A stretch of DNA of 64,000 nt from Salinicola endophyticus (lineage in GTDB: Bacteria > Pseudomonadota > Gammaproteobacteria > Pseudomonadales > Halomonadaceae): the NCBI RefSeq assembly GCF_040536835.1, contig NZ_CP159578.1, positions 558,001-622,000 on the forward strand, read 5' to 3'. Positions within the stretch are counted from its first letter, which is position 1. Every line of letters begins with the position of its first letter. The notes under the pieces were generated by a model. That model ran no database searches. It worked only from the letters and a program-made list of their open reading frames with translations, and was not told the DNA's origin. Made by a program: the position numbers and the translations under genes. This document shows positions 7,517-14,280 of the stretch, piece by piece.

Positions 7517-8182
7517 ATGTTGATACGTTCACGCTGGCTGGCGGGCCTGGGTTGCCTGCTCGCCCTCTCCGGCTGCAAGACCGAGTTCGGGGTCGAAGTG
7601 CCGCTCTCGCAACTGCTCGACCCCGCGGTCACCCAGATCCCCGGCACGGTGCGCTTCGAAATCCCCGGCTGCGACAGCTACGAAGATTCGCGCCAACCCT
7701 CGAGCTCGCTGGTGAAAGCCCAGGAGCAGGTGCCGACGATCTTCCCCCAGGCCGAGTTCAAGAGCTGCTACCAGCAGAAACTCACCAGCTGGGCCGAATT
7801 CTCGCTGCCGGTCGCCATCGATCGTGACGGTGACGCCGCGACCTTCGTTTCCACCGATACCCTCAGCCTCACCAGCGACCCGCGTCGGCTGCTGGGGCTG
7901 GCCATCCCCCCGGCGGTCCTTTCGCGGATCGACAAGGTGCAGCGCGAGAACCTGGGGCCCACGCCCGAGTACGAGGTCCGCCTGCTGGTGGTCAACGACC
8001 TCGAGCGCGACATCGACACCGCCGTGCTCGCGTCCTGGCTCGACGACGAACCGGTCACCTTCGGCTCGGTGAACTTTGCCCAGGGTGAGACCCGCTCGCT
8101 GCGGCTCTCCAACGTGCTGATCGACCGTGCCATGCAGGAAGGGGAAGCTACCATCCTGGTCGACATGGACCAGGAGGGGTAA
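7517..8182 (+). CDS. Putative outer-membrane-type lipoprotein, phage cargo
   Basis: 221 residues from the ATG at 7517. The first 20 residues form a lipoprotein signal ending in a lipobox (LALSGC), so Cys20 should be lipidated; the next residues (KTEF) do not give an inner-membrane-retention Asp. The mature part is acidic, with two further cysteines (GCDSY, KSCYQQ) that could form a disulfide. No known domain was recognised. It is expressed away from the repressor behind leader copy 1. Inference: a lysogenic-conversion protein acting at the cell surface, perhaps in superinfection exclusion. Confidence 0.65.
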   Translation: MLIRSRWLAGLGCLLALSGCKTEFGVEVPLSQLLDPAVTQIPGTVRFEIPGCDSYEDSRQPSSSLVKAQEQVPTIFPQAEFKSCYQQKLTSWAEFSLPVAIDRDGDAATFVSTDTLSLTSDPRRLLGLAIPPAVLSRIDKVQRENLGPTPEYEVRLLVVNDLERDIDTAVLASWLDDEPVTFGSVNFAQGETRSLRLSNVLIDRAMQEGEATILVDMDQEG

Positions 8183-8213
8183 ACCACAACGGCCCGGGCG
8201 CAACAGCGCAGTA

Positions 8214-8305
8214 CCAAGGATCTACCGGAAGCGACGGGCACAAAGCCCGCACACCGGCAATAAGCGGCCGCTAGAGCTGCGCCATACCGCAAGGGAATCG
8301 ACAAC
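8214..8305 (+). ncRNA. Structured 92-nt leader, copy 2
   Basis: This copy aligns with 7425-7516 and is also exactly 92 nt, ending at the ATG. The hairpins are CGGGC-ACAAA-GCCCG at 8235-8249 and GCGGC-CGCTAGA-GCTGC at 8264-8280. Relative to copy 1, hairpin A loses one base on each side of the same pair and hairpin B changes an A-T pair to a G-U pair. Both changes keep the helix. Confidence 0.65.
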
Positions 8306-8665
8306 ATGACCGATACCATCACCCCCGCTGCCGCTGGCAGCAAATCCGCGCCTGTCAAAGCTGTCTGGGCGCTGCTGATCGTCACCTGGCTCTGCTTTCT
8401 GGTGCCGCTCCCCGGCCTCGGCGTCTTCGTCGGCTGGCCGCTCAACCTCGTCGCCTTCATCGTCGCCATCGTGGTGATCACCCGCGGGCGCACCGGCATG
8501 GGCATCACCCAGCTCATCGTCAGCCTGATCGTCTCCCCGGTGATCTACTTCATCGGCCTGGGCATCCTCGGCGCCGCCTTCCACGACGACAGCGCCAAGG
8601 CCTCGTTCGAGTACGGCCAGCTCACCCCGAGCTACGTCCAGAGCGCGGTGCAGACCCTGAGCTGA
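8306..8665 (+). CDS. Small integral membrane protein, phage cargo
   Basis: 119 residues. Three hydrophobic segments are visible: AVWALLIVTWLCFLVPLP (about 19-37), VGWPLNLVAFIVAIVVI (about 42-58) and GITQLIVSLIVSPVIYFIGLGIL (about 66-88). A soluble C-terminal tail of about 30 residues follows. No family was recognised. It is preceded by leader copy 2 and followed 14 bp later by a secreted-protein gene, so the two are probably co-transcribed. Inference: inner-membrane cargo protein of the lysogen. Confidence 0.65.
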   Translation: MTDTITPAAAGSKSAPVKAVWALLIVTWLCFLVPLPGLGVFVGWPLNLVAFIVAIVVITRGRTGMGITQLIVSLIVSPVIYFIGLGILGAAFHDDSAKASFEYGQLTPSYVQSAVQTLS

Positions 8666-8679
8666 GAGAAGGAAGTGCC

Positions 8680-9021
8680 ATGAAACGCCTTGCTCTGGGC
8701 GGCCTGCTGCTGGCTTCGCTGGCGGCCGGCACCGCCCATGCCGACAAGCTGCCGCGCTATGACGTCGAAGCCTACTGCAACCAGGTGGCGCAAGTCGGCG
8801 GCAGTTTCAGCAACCTGACGTATAACGGCTGCATTCAGATGGAGCAGTCCGCTTATAACAACCTCAAGCCCGTGTGGACGAAGCTCCCGGCCAGCATGCG
8901 CCAGGGTTGCAACGACATCGCCAACGTCGGCACCCCAAGTGGCAGCTACAGCACCCTCTACGGCTGTGTGCAGATGGAGACGAACGCGGCGAACAACCGC
9001 CAGTCGTTCAACTTCGAGTGA
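8680..9021 (+). CDS. Secreted four-cysteine protein
   Basis: 113 residues. A clear Sec signal peptide ends at AHA (residue ~21). The mature protein has an internal duplication: YCNQVAQVGGSFSNLTYNGCIQMEQ and, later, GCNDIANVGTPSGSYSTLYGCVQME. Each half carries two cysteines with the same spacing pattern, suggesting two disulfide-bonded repeats in the periplasm. It has an AAGGAAG ribosome site and is the third envelope-directed gene in a row downstream of the repressor. Function unknown. Confidence 0.7.
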   Translation: MKRLALGGLLLASLAAGTAHADKLPRYDVEAYCNQVAQVGGSFSNLTYNGCIQMEQSAYNNLKPVWTKLPASMRQGCNDIANVGTPSGSYSTLYGCVQMETNAANNRQSFNFE

Positions 9022-9350
9022 TGCCCCACGCCCCGGCGGCCGCCCGGCCGCCCGGCCGCTGGGGTGATCGCCTACGACCAAAGCGGGTGGGCAGTAGGTG
9101 TGGTGGCGTTAGGAGTTGCTGTATAAGGAGTATTTGACTGCCCCGTTTACCGAAGACGCAATGCAGCACAAAGGGAGACGCATAGACAACATTATGTGTA
9201 TTCTTGTCAACTATGAGTCTATAGTTTAAGCATGGGCGCATTAAATAGACGGTTTAATGCACATGAGCAGCACTGGTTATGCGGAAGTGATGGGATAAAG
9301 CTTAGGCTTTGGGTTTTGATTGCTAAACATTACTTTGAGAGCAAAATTTT
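9022..9350. other. Junction between GC-rich phage cargo and AT-rich island, no gene
   Basis: Base composition drops sharply near 9115. The left part holds a GC-rich run of repeated CGGCCGCC units just after the stop codon, with no T-tract. The right part contains the inverted repeat AACTAT-GAGTCT-ATAGTT at 9209-9226, a possible operator for the ATPase operon. No convincing ORF lies here. The ATPase ATG at 9351 lacks a strong ribosome site (AGAGCAAAATTTT). Confidence 0.6.
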
Positions 9351-10790
9351 ATGAAGGTGGTTATCGAGAATTATGGACCTGTTCATAAATTTGAGTTTGA
9401 TACAGAGAGCTCGTTCCATTTGATAGTGGGTACTAATAACGTAGGTAAGTCTTATGCGCTTTCAGCTTTTTATTCAGTATTGAAGGCTGTTCATGAGCTT
9501 TCCTCGTTGCGGAATTTTTATATCCTCTTGGAAGACGATCTGGCCGCAAAAGAATATCCTTCCGATGAGGATTTTCCTACAATTGATATGGGTAAGCAAG
9601 AGGTTAAAGTTAATGCCTCATATCGAATGATTGCAAAGGAGCTTTTTGACAGCACCCTTGGCGCCTATTTGTCTGATGCCATAAAGGCGTCATATAGCGA
9701 GCTGAGTTCTATTTCTAATAGATTTTCTGGTGAGAAAGCAAAGATAACGGTAGGGTTGGACTTTTTTAGTGTCATTCTCGAAGGCGATGTTGATGGATTT
9801 GAAGTTATAGATGTACAGTTTTCCGAGGATTTCTACCTTCGTGCGGTTAAACAAAATAGAACTACGGTTGCCCAAGAAAATAAGATTATCATATATAGAA
9901 ACACTAAGGTGGAAAAGACAGAGAAACAAGCTGTCAATATCTTGCGGCAAGATTGCATCCATCGGGTTATCAAGTGCTACAGAGATGTTTCGTATAGGAT
10001 TAATGATGTCCACTATCTGCCAGCCTCACGTTCTGGGCTTTATCTTTCTTTGCAGGCGTTTGGCCAAATTATCGCACAGCTCTCCCAGAGTAGATCGTTG
10101 TTATCTAAGAAGATAGAGATACCTGGTATTTCGCAACAGCTAAGTGATTATTTCATAAAGCTATCTAACATCAATACAAGCAACGCCAAGTCGAGTAGCG
10201 AAATAGAGGAGGTCGCGAAAAAGATTGAGCGTGACGTTCTCAAGGGGACCATTGAATTTGATGAGAATGAAAAACGTCTCTATTATCAGCCTTTGAACAC
10301 TGATTTGCGTCTAGACTTAGCTGGCACCTCTTCGATGGTTTCTGAGGTCGCGCCGATAGTGGCGTATATTCGACATATATTGACCCAGGTCAGTCCAGCT
10401 ATTCCAGCTCGTCGCTTTCGTAATAACCTGAAAAAGTACGGGCTTTTTCGTCAGGTTTTAATTATAGAAGAGCCGGAGGCCCACCTTCATCCTGAGAATC
10501 AAATAAAAATGACCGAGATATATGCCCAGTTGGCTGGATTGGGCGTTAGTGTGGTTATGACTTCTCATAGTAATTATGTCTTCAATAAACTCAGCAATAT
10601 AATGATAAAGAAGGAGTTGCTCCCCCAGAATGTGAGGTGCGATTTATTTGCCATGACAGATAAGGGTGGGGTTGGTTTTCGCCAAGAAATAGATGAATAC
10701 GGTATTGATGATAACAATTTTATTGATGCCTCTCAGCGTCTTCTAGAAGAAAAAATGGACTTGATCGACTCGTTGGATGATGATCTATGA
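9351..10790 (+). CDS. AAA family ATPase (OLD/RecF-like ATPase head), candidate defence gene
   Basis: 479 residues. The N-terminal Walker A is GTNNVGKS (27-34). A Walker B with tandem glutamates, LIIEEPEAHLHPENQ, lies near 370-384, followed by a SHS switch-type motif (VVMTSHSNYVFNKL). This is the ABC/SMC-like head of the AAA_15/AAA_21 group found in OLD, RecF and many anti-phage systems. No TOPRIM nuclease is fused at the C-terminus. The gene is far more AT-rich than its surroundings and overlaps the next gene by an ATGA, so the two products probably act together. Inference: energy-using sensor of a two-component defence module. Confidence 0.8.
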   Translation: MKVVIENYGPVHKFEFDTESSFHLIVGTNNVGKSYALSAFYSVLKAVHELSSLRNFYILLEDDLAAKEYPSDEDFPTIDMGKQEVKVNASYRMIAKELFDSTLGAYLSDAIKASYSELSSISNRFSGEKAKITVGLDFFSVILEGDVDGFEVIDVQFSEDFYLRAVKQNRTTVAQENKIIIYRNTKVEKTEKQAVNILRQDCIHRVIKCYRDVSYRINDVHYLPASRSGLYLSLQAFGQIIAQLSQSRSLLSKKIEIPGISQQLSDYFIKLSNINTSNAKSSSEIEEVAKKIERDVLKGTIEFDENEKRLYYQPLNTDLRLDLAGTSSMVSEVAPIVAYIRHILTQVSPAIPARRFRNNLKKYGLFRQVLIIEEPEAHLHPENQIKMTEIYAQLAGLGVSVVMTSHSNYVFNKLSNIMIKKELLPQNVRCDLFAMTDKGGVGFRQEIDEYGIDDNNFIDASQRLLEEKMDLIDSLDDDL

Positions 10791-11368
10791 TTGACTTGAT
10801 TTATGCTCATGACAAGCTGTCTTTAATTGTTGAAAAGGATATCGAAGAGTGCGGCATTAAAGTTGAGCTGGATGGCTCCGTCCTTAACTTCGAAGGTGTT
10901 CCTGATCCATCTTTTTCAGTCGTATTAAAGCCGGATGGATATTATAATTCAAGAGTCATGCATGAGCCTCCGAAGTCGGTGGATAACGTTACTATTATTG
11001 ACAATAGTCCAAGCGGGTATGATTTCTACGTCATTGAGCTAAGGTCTTCTTATCGGCCTAGAAATATCAAGGTGTCCGAGGTGAAGCAAAAGTTTGACAC
11101 AATGTTTCAACGGTTTTTCCCTGTTGATTTTGCTGACGTGTTTTCCGGGGATTTTTCGGTAAGGAGGTTGAATCTCTGGGTGGTTTGTTTTCCATATAAA
11201 GACAGAGGAGCCAAGATCTCTCGTGAGGATTTTGAAAGACGAGTAAAGTCTTCGGCTTTAGATGTCTTTAATTCTTACAGGCCTTACGTCTTGAAGAATA
11301 AGGTTGCTTTGATTAAACCAATGCTTTCTCCTCCGACTATTCACAGGGATACTTTCACCGAAGTCTAA
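10787..11368 (+). CDS. Partner protein of the AAA ATPase, unknown family
   Basis: 193 residues, translationally coupled to the ATPase (ATGA overlap). It shows alternating strands and helices. One stretch, YDFYVIELRSSYRP followed by a helix with KVSEVKQKFDTMFQRF, has the rough shape of a D-(x)n-ExK-type nuclease core, but the expected lysine is an arginine, so this is weak. AT-rich like its partner. Inference: the effector or DNA/RNA-sensing half of the module. I cannot assign a known defence type. Confidence 0.65.
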   Translation: MIDLIYAHDKLSLIVEKDIEECGIKVELDGSVLNFEGVPDPSFSVVLKPDGYYNSRVMHEPPKSVDNVTIIDNSPSGYDFYVIELRSSYRPRNIKVSEVKQKFDTMFQRFFPVDFADVFSGDFSVRRLNLWVVCFPYKDRGAKISREDFERRVKSSALDVFNSYRPYVLKNKVALIKPMLSPPTIHRDTFTEV

Positions 11369-11477
11369 GTGTTGGAGCTGTGTCGCAGGGCGGAATAGAT
11401 ATCCGAGACGCTTGGGTTACTATGCTTGCGAGTTATAGCTAGCCAGTTTTCTCAGCAGTATATTGGCCACCCTCGAC

Positions 11478-12116
11478 CTAAGCCTTCGGCAGGCGTTTGG
11501 CCAGTATCACCGCCCCCAGGGCGTTGGTGGGGTTGCTCTTCTCTCTGGCCTCGTCGGGGAAGGTCCAGCTCATCAGGTCGCATTCCAGCGTTTTCCGGTA
11601 TCCCTTCATCTCTTCGATAAAGTCCAGAATCTGCGCTGACGTCACTTCCCAGGGATCTGGGCGCCAGATATTGAAGAAGGCGAGGCCGACGCTGTTGACG
11701 TTGGTGCGGTCGCCCCGCGTTAGAGTCACATCCGCGATGGCGCTTTTCAGGGTGCGATCCGCGAAGGCTTCGGCGTTGCCGCCTTCGAGGTGGATATCCT
11801 CCTGCTTGGCTTCGATATAGTCCTGACGCCGCAGGTTGTCCGTGGATAGCCAGAGGTCGCAGCGGCCATACCGATATTCGGCGTCTTCGGAATGCTTCTG
11901 GTAGCGGAACTCTTCGATGGCGATAAAGCCGGCGCGCCAGGCGGCGGCGCTGAAAACGCCCAGGTGGGGGCGCTCGGTGTAGTTGAAGATGTTCTCTTGG
12001 CCGCCCAGCACGCGGGAGTAGCGGTCGACCAGGGCGCGCCACTCCTCGCAGACGACGACCCAGTGGGTGAGGGGCGATTTCTTCGACGATAGCGCGATGC
12101 CGTTGATGCTGCTCAT
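11478..12116 (-). CDS. Hypothetical protein with PD-(D/E)xK-like signature
   Basis: 212 residues, leftward and convergent to the ATPase pair. A helix with an acidic pair (FIAIEEFRYQKH) precedes RYGRCDLWLST and, 11 residues on, DYIEAKQED. That is an Asp in one strand and an ExK in the next, as in PD-(D/E)xK nucleases. The remainder (GLAFFNIWRP...) looks like a mixed alpha/beta fold. Its composition is intermediate between the GC-rich and AT-rich neighbours. Inference: possible nuclease component of an accessory or defence locus; the family is not recognised. Confidence 0.6.
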   Translation of the reverse strand: MSSINGIALSSKKSPLTHWVVVCEEWRALVDRYSRVLGGQENIFNYTERPHLGVFSAAAWRAGFIAIEEFRYQKHSEDAEYRYGRCDLWLSTDNLRRQDYIEAKQEDIHLEGGNAEAFADRTLKSAIADVTLTRGDRTNVNSVGLAFFNIWRPDPWEVTSAQILDFIEEMKGYRKTLECDLMSWTFPDEAREKSNPTNALGAVILAKRLPKA

Positions 12117-12312
12117 CGTTTTTCCTGTGGATCATGAACCTTGTCATCATCGGCAGCGGGGGCGGCAGCTTGATCCCGCAGCCGGGCGCTCAGGGGGCCG
12201 CTTCACCCCGCGCGCACTTCAAACACCATGCCATAACCGATGGTGGCAAAACGCTGAAAAAAAATCCGCTACGGTGTGTGGCGTTATGCGATGGAGGCAG
12301 GCTATAGTGCTA

Positions 12313-12393
12313 GGCAGTCCACAAGCGCGTCCCATCGGCTTGTTGGCGTCCTGGATTAGGTGTTCGCCCGCGTGTCCCCGCGGGCTTTTTTTT
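12313..12393 (+). ncRNA. Candidate small RNA with intrinsic terminator
   Basis: A TATAGT -10-like hexamer at 12303-12308 would start transcription near 12313. The transcript would form a bulged stem, CCACAAGC (12319-12326) with GCTTGTTGG (12338-12346), and end in the terminator at 12366-12393. No -35 of quality is visible. It encodes no ORF with a ribosome site. Confidence 0.4.
12366..12393 (+). terminator. Rho-independent terminator
   Basis: Perfect 7-bp stem GCCCGCG / CGCGGGC with a TGTCCC loop, followed directly by eight T. It is not placed to serve any annotated rightward gene (the nearest upstream ends at 11368), which supports a non-coding transcript ending here. Confidence 0.8.
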
Positions 12394-12561
12394 GCCTGCA
12401 CGCCGGGTCCCGCGCTGTCGCCATAGGCGGCCTGTTACATCAGGTTACCTTATTGGGGCGTTTTTTGCTGGTCCGTATCGAATTTTCTAATCAGTATTTT
12501 TAATACTGGAAAATCCCGGAAAAAACCCTAAAATCGCCACCGCTTCAGGGATGTGGCGCTG

Positions 12562-12643
12562 TCCACGGGTGGCGGGCAGTCGGGACGATAAGTAGGGATA
12601 CTTATGACGCTCGCCGTGGATGTGCCGACTGGCAACAGTCGGC
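12562..12643 (+). ncRNA. Nested hairpin with GGGA loop plus GCAA-capped hairpin
   Basis: Three coaxial stems are visible: TCCACG/CGTGGA (12562-12567 with 12615-12620), GCGGGC/GCTCGC (12572-12577 with 12609-12614, one G-U) and the perfect ATAAGTA/TACTTAT (12588-12594 with 12599-12605) closing a GGGA loop. A second hairpin follows at once: GCCGACTG-GCAA-CAGTCGGC (12624-12643). A T-run comes only 21 nt later. The GGGA loop would suit CsrA/RsmA binding. It could equally be a DNA-level site (replication or recombination). Confidence 0.5.
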
Positions 12644-12717
12644 CGTTACATTTAGTTTCAAATCTTTTTTATGGATCTCCATACATTCATATCGCTAATG
12701 ATTGTTAGGGGCTATGC

Positions 12718-12862
12718 TGCACGCATCCAAGGATTGGATGTGAACAGGAACCCGGATACGGAGTGTCCGATGCCACGGATGCGCGGAACGTAAGGGCCGC
12801 GGAAGCCAGTACCTTTAGGCCGTACTGACTGGGGGCCCTTGCGCTTGCGCTGGCCCTCTTTT
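12718..12862 (+). ncRNA. Csr/Rsm-type regulatory RNA candidate (CsrA/RsmA sponge)
   Basis: Eight GGA motifs lie within 73 nt (12731-12803). Two are presented in perfect hairpin loops: ATCCAA-GGA-TTGGAT (12725-12739) and CGGATAC-GGA-GTGTCCG (12753-12769, one wobble). A third GGA sits in the loop of GGC-CGCGGAA-GCC. A CAGTAC/GTACTG stem (12807-12827) follows. The end is a GGGCC...GGCCC hairpin (12833-12856) with TTTT. Known: RsmZ, RsmY and CsrB RNAs sequester CsrA/RsmA through such loops. The 5' end is a guess and no GacA-type upstream palindrome was found. Confidence 0.65.
12833..12862 (+). terminator. Terminator of the Csr/Rsm-like RNA
   Basis: GGGCC at 12833-12837 pairs with GGCCC at 12852-12856; the interior can form weaker pairs. 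TCTTTT follows. Moderately strong, and correctly placed at the end of the GGA-rich RNA. Confidence 0.6.
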
Positions 12863-13033
12863 ATTGCCTGCTTGTCACGTCGATCGCTCTGCCCCCCTCT
12901 CTTTTCCCCTCTCTCTTTCCCCCGCTCTTCTTAGCTTTTCCGATGGCTGCCATGCGCGTCACCCGCGCCGTGTCGTTGGCCCGTGCGCGTTTGTCATGGC
13001 TTCACGCCGGCCGGCCGCTGGCGGCGTGCCGGG

Positions 13034-13849
13034 TCAGGAGGCGGCGGGCAGTTCGTAGATCCAGACGCTGAAGCCGCCCAGGGCGTTGGGGCCGAAGGTG
13101 TGGGTGAGCGGGACGTCGGTGGCGTCGCGGCCCTGGGCGATCAGCACGCGGCCGAGGCAGGGGGCGTTGTTGCGCGGGTCGAAGGTCCACCAGCGGCCGC
13201 TGAGGTAGACCTCCATCCAGGCGGCGAAGTCCATGTTGGCGTAGGGCGGCGGCTTGCCGATGTCGCTGACATAGCCGGTGCAGTAGCGCGCGGGGATGTT
13301 CATGCAGCGGCACAGGGTGATCGCCAGGTGGGTGTAGTCGCGGCAGACGCCGAGCTGCTCGCGGTAGGCTTCGGCGGCGGTGCGGGTGGGCCGGGAGTGT
13401 TCGTAGCCGAAGGTGAGGTGCTGGTGCACGAAGTCGCAGATCGCCTGCACCCGCTGCCAGCCGGCGGGGGTGTGCTGGAAGCGTTCCCAGGCGATGTTGC
13501 TGAGCAGGTCGGTCTCGCAGTAGCGGCTGCCGAGCAGGTAGGGCAGCACGTCCGCCGGTAGCGCTTCCACCGGGTGCTGGGTGGCGCTGAGGTCGATCGG
13601 GTCGGGCTGGCCGTCGTCGTGGAGCACGGCGTTGGTGCCGAGGGTGAAGGTGCCGGCGGGGGCGACCAGGCGGTTGCACCAGTTGCCGAAGCCGTCGCGG
13701 TAGCTGGCGATGGGCACGCTGGGGGAGGTGGTCAGGTGGTCGGGCCCTTCGAGATGCGAAAAGCGCGAGTGGTGCACATTGAGCAGCGCAATCATCGGCG
13801 TGGGGCCGGTGAATTGGAAGATCATTTCACAGCCGAGCTGGATTCTCAC
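13034..13849 (-). CDS. Transglutaminase-like family protein
   Basis: 271 residues from a GTG at 13849 preceded by GGAGG; an internal ATG at 13825 lacks a site. An N-terminal beta-rich part (FQFTGPTPMIALLNVH) precedes a transglutaminase-core domain. The catalytic triad is visible: Cys in REQLGVCRDYTHLAI, His region in ANMDFAAWMEVYLSGRWWTFDPR (Asp in FDPR) and FGYEHSRP. Known: bacterial members are cysteine proteases or amidases, often next to peptide-modifying genes. No such partners lie here. The gene is leftward, between the sRNA region and the S24-like gene, and is probably chromosomal. Confidence 0.8.
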   Translation of the reverse strand: MRIQLGCEMIFQFTGPTPMIALLNVHHSRFSHLEGPDHLTTSPSVPIASYRDGFGNWCNRLVAPAGTFTLGTNAVLHDDGQPDPIDLSATQHPVEALPADVLPYLLGSRYCETDLLSNIAWERFQHTPAGWQRVQAICDFVHQHLTFGYEHSRPTRTAAEAYREQLGVCRDYTHLAITLCRCMNIPARYCTGYVSDIGKPPPYANMDFAAWMEVYLSGRWWTFDPRNNAPCLGRVLIAQGRDATDVPLTHTFGPNALGGFSVWIYELPAAS

Positions 13850-14280
13850 GGTGGGGCCTCCGCAGGTGCGGTCGTTGACGGGTGACGCGGCCGGCCTTGG
13901 GGCTCCGGTCGCCAGGGGCGTTGCGGTCTGGCGTCGCTGACGGTCTGCCGTCCGTCCGTGCGGGGTCGGGAGGGGGGCGGGGTGGGCGCGGTGCGAGGCC
14001 GGCGCCGGCCCGGGCGTGTCGCGGGGGGAGCCGTTGCAGTATGGCTGGTGCGGGGGATTCCCGCGAATGGGCGGTCGCTGGCTGGCCCGGCAGGGGCGTT
14101 GCCTGTGCGGACCCGCCGGCTGGCGCTTGGGCATGCCTTTTCGCGCCGTTGCGTCGCGTGCGGCTTCCCATGTTGTGCTGTATGCGTATACAGTATTCGA
14201 AACGACAAGCGGTCGGCCGCCGGGCGGGTGCGTGGCGAGTGCGATGGCACAACGATGACTGGGTCGAGGTGGATGACGCG
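13850..14280. other. Divergent intergenic region with LexA box
   Basis: Between the leftward transglutaminase gene and the rightward S24-like gene. The very GC-rich DNA keeps frames open on both strands, but none has a ribosome site or family resemblance. The only clear signal is the LexA box at 14178-14193. Confidence 0.6.
14178..14193. promoter_or_regulatory. LexA (SOS) box
   Basis: CTGTATGCGTATACAG fits the gammaproteobacterial LexA consensus CTGT-N8-ACAG exactly, with an AT-rich alternating core and a T/A flank. It lies 88 bp before the preferred ATG (14281) of the S24-like gene, so that gene should be induced by DNA damage. Confidence 0.8.

Larger units (their letters stand above)
1..9021. 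mobile_element. Right part of an integrated phage-like element (left end outside window)
   Basis: Seen: a leftward operon of overlapping genes runs from a ribbon-helix-helix gene through a Delta-like activator, a gpA-type replicase, DksA/TraR and DUF4224 proteins and a tyrosine integrase to a Mor-family activator. It faces a divergent S24 repressor gene with operator-like repeats. Envelope cargo genes follow the repressor. Known: these families are typical of temperate phages and phage satellites. Inference: the right boundary may lie anywhere between 9.0 and 12.1 kb, because the AT-rich genes at 9.35-12.1 kb could be additional cargo. No attachment repeat was identified and no structural gene of this element lies inside the window. 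Confidence 0.75.
12117..13033. other. 917-bp non-coding region with several structured-RNA candidates
   Basis: No credible ORF on either strand. From left to right it contains a possible small RNA ending in a strong terminator (12.31-12.39 kb), the hairpin CAGTAT-TTTTA-ATACTG at 12492-12508, a nested long hairpin at 12562-12620, a GNRA-type hairpin at 12624-12643 and a Csr/Rsm-like RNA at about 12.72-12.86 kb. The last ~150 bp before the transglutaminase stop show nothing recognisable. Confidence 0.7.

Noticed and set aside
9015..9065. GC-rich repeats after the secreted-protein gene as a terminator
   Set aside because: The CGGCCGCC repeats can pair but no T-tract follows, so an intrinsic terminator is not supported.
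10979..11095. Definite PD-(D/E)xK nuclease in the ATPase partner
   Set aside because: The key lysine position is an arginine and the acidic strand is uncertain, so only a weak resemblance is stated.
12219..12401. 60-residue leftward frame in the non-coding region
   Set aside because: It overlaps a strong rightward terminator hairpin, has no ribosome site and shows no domain.
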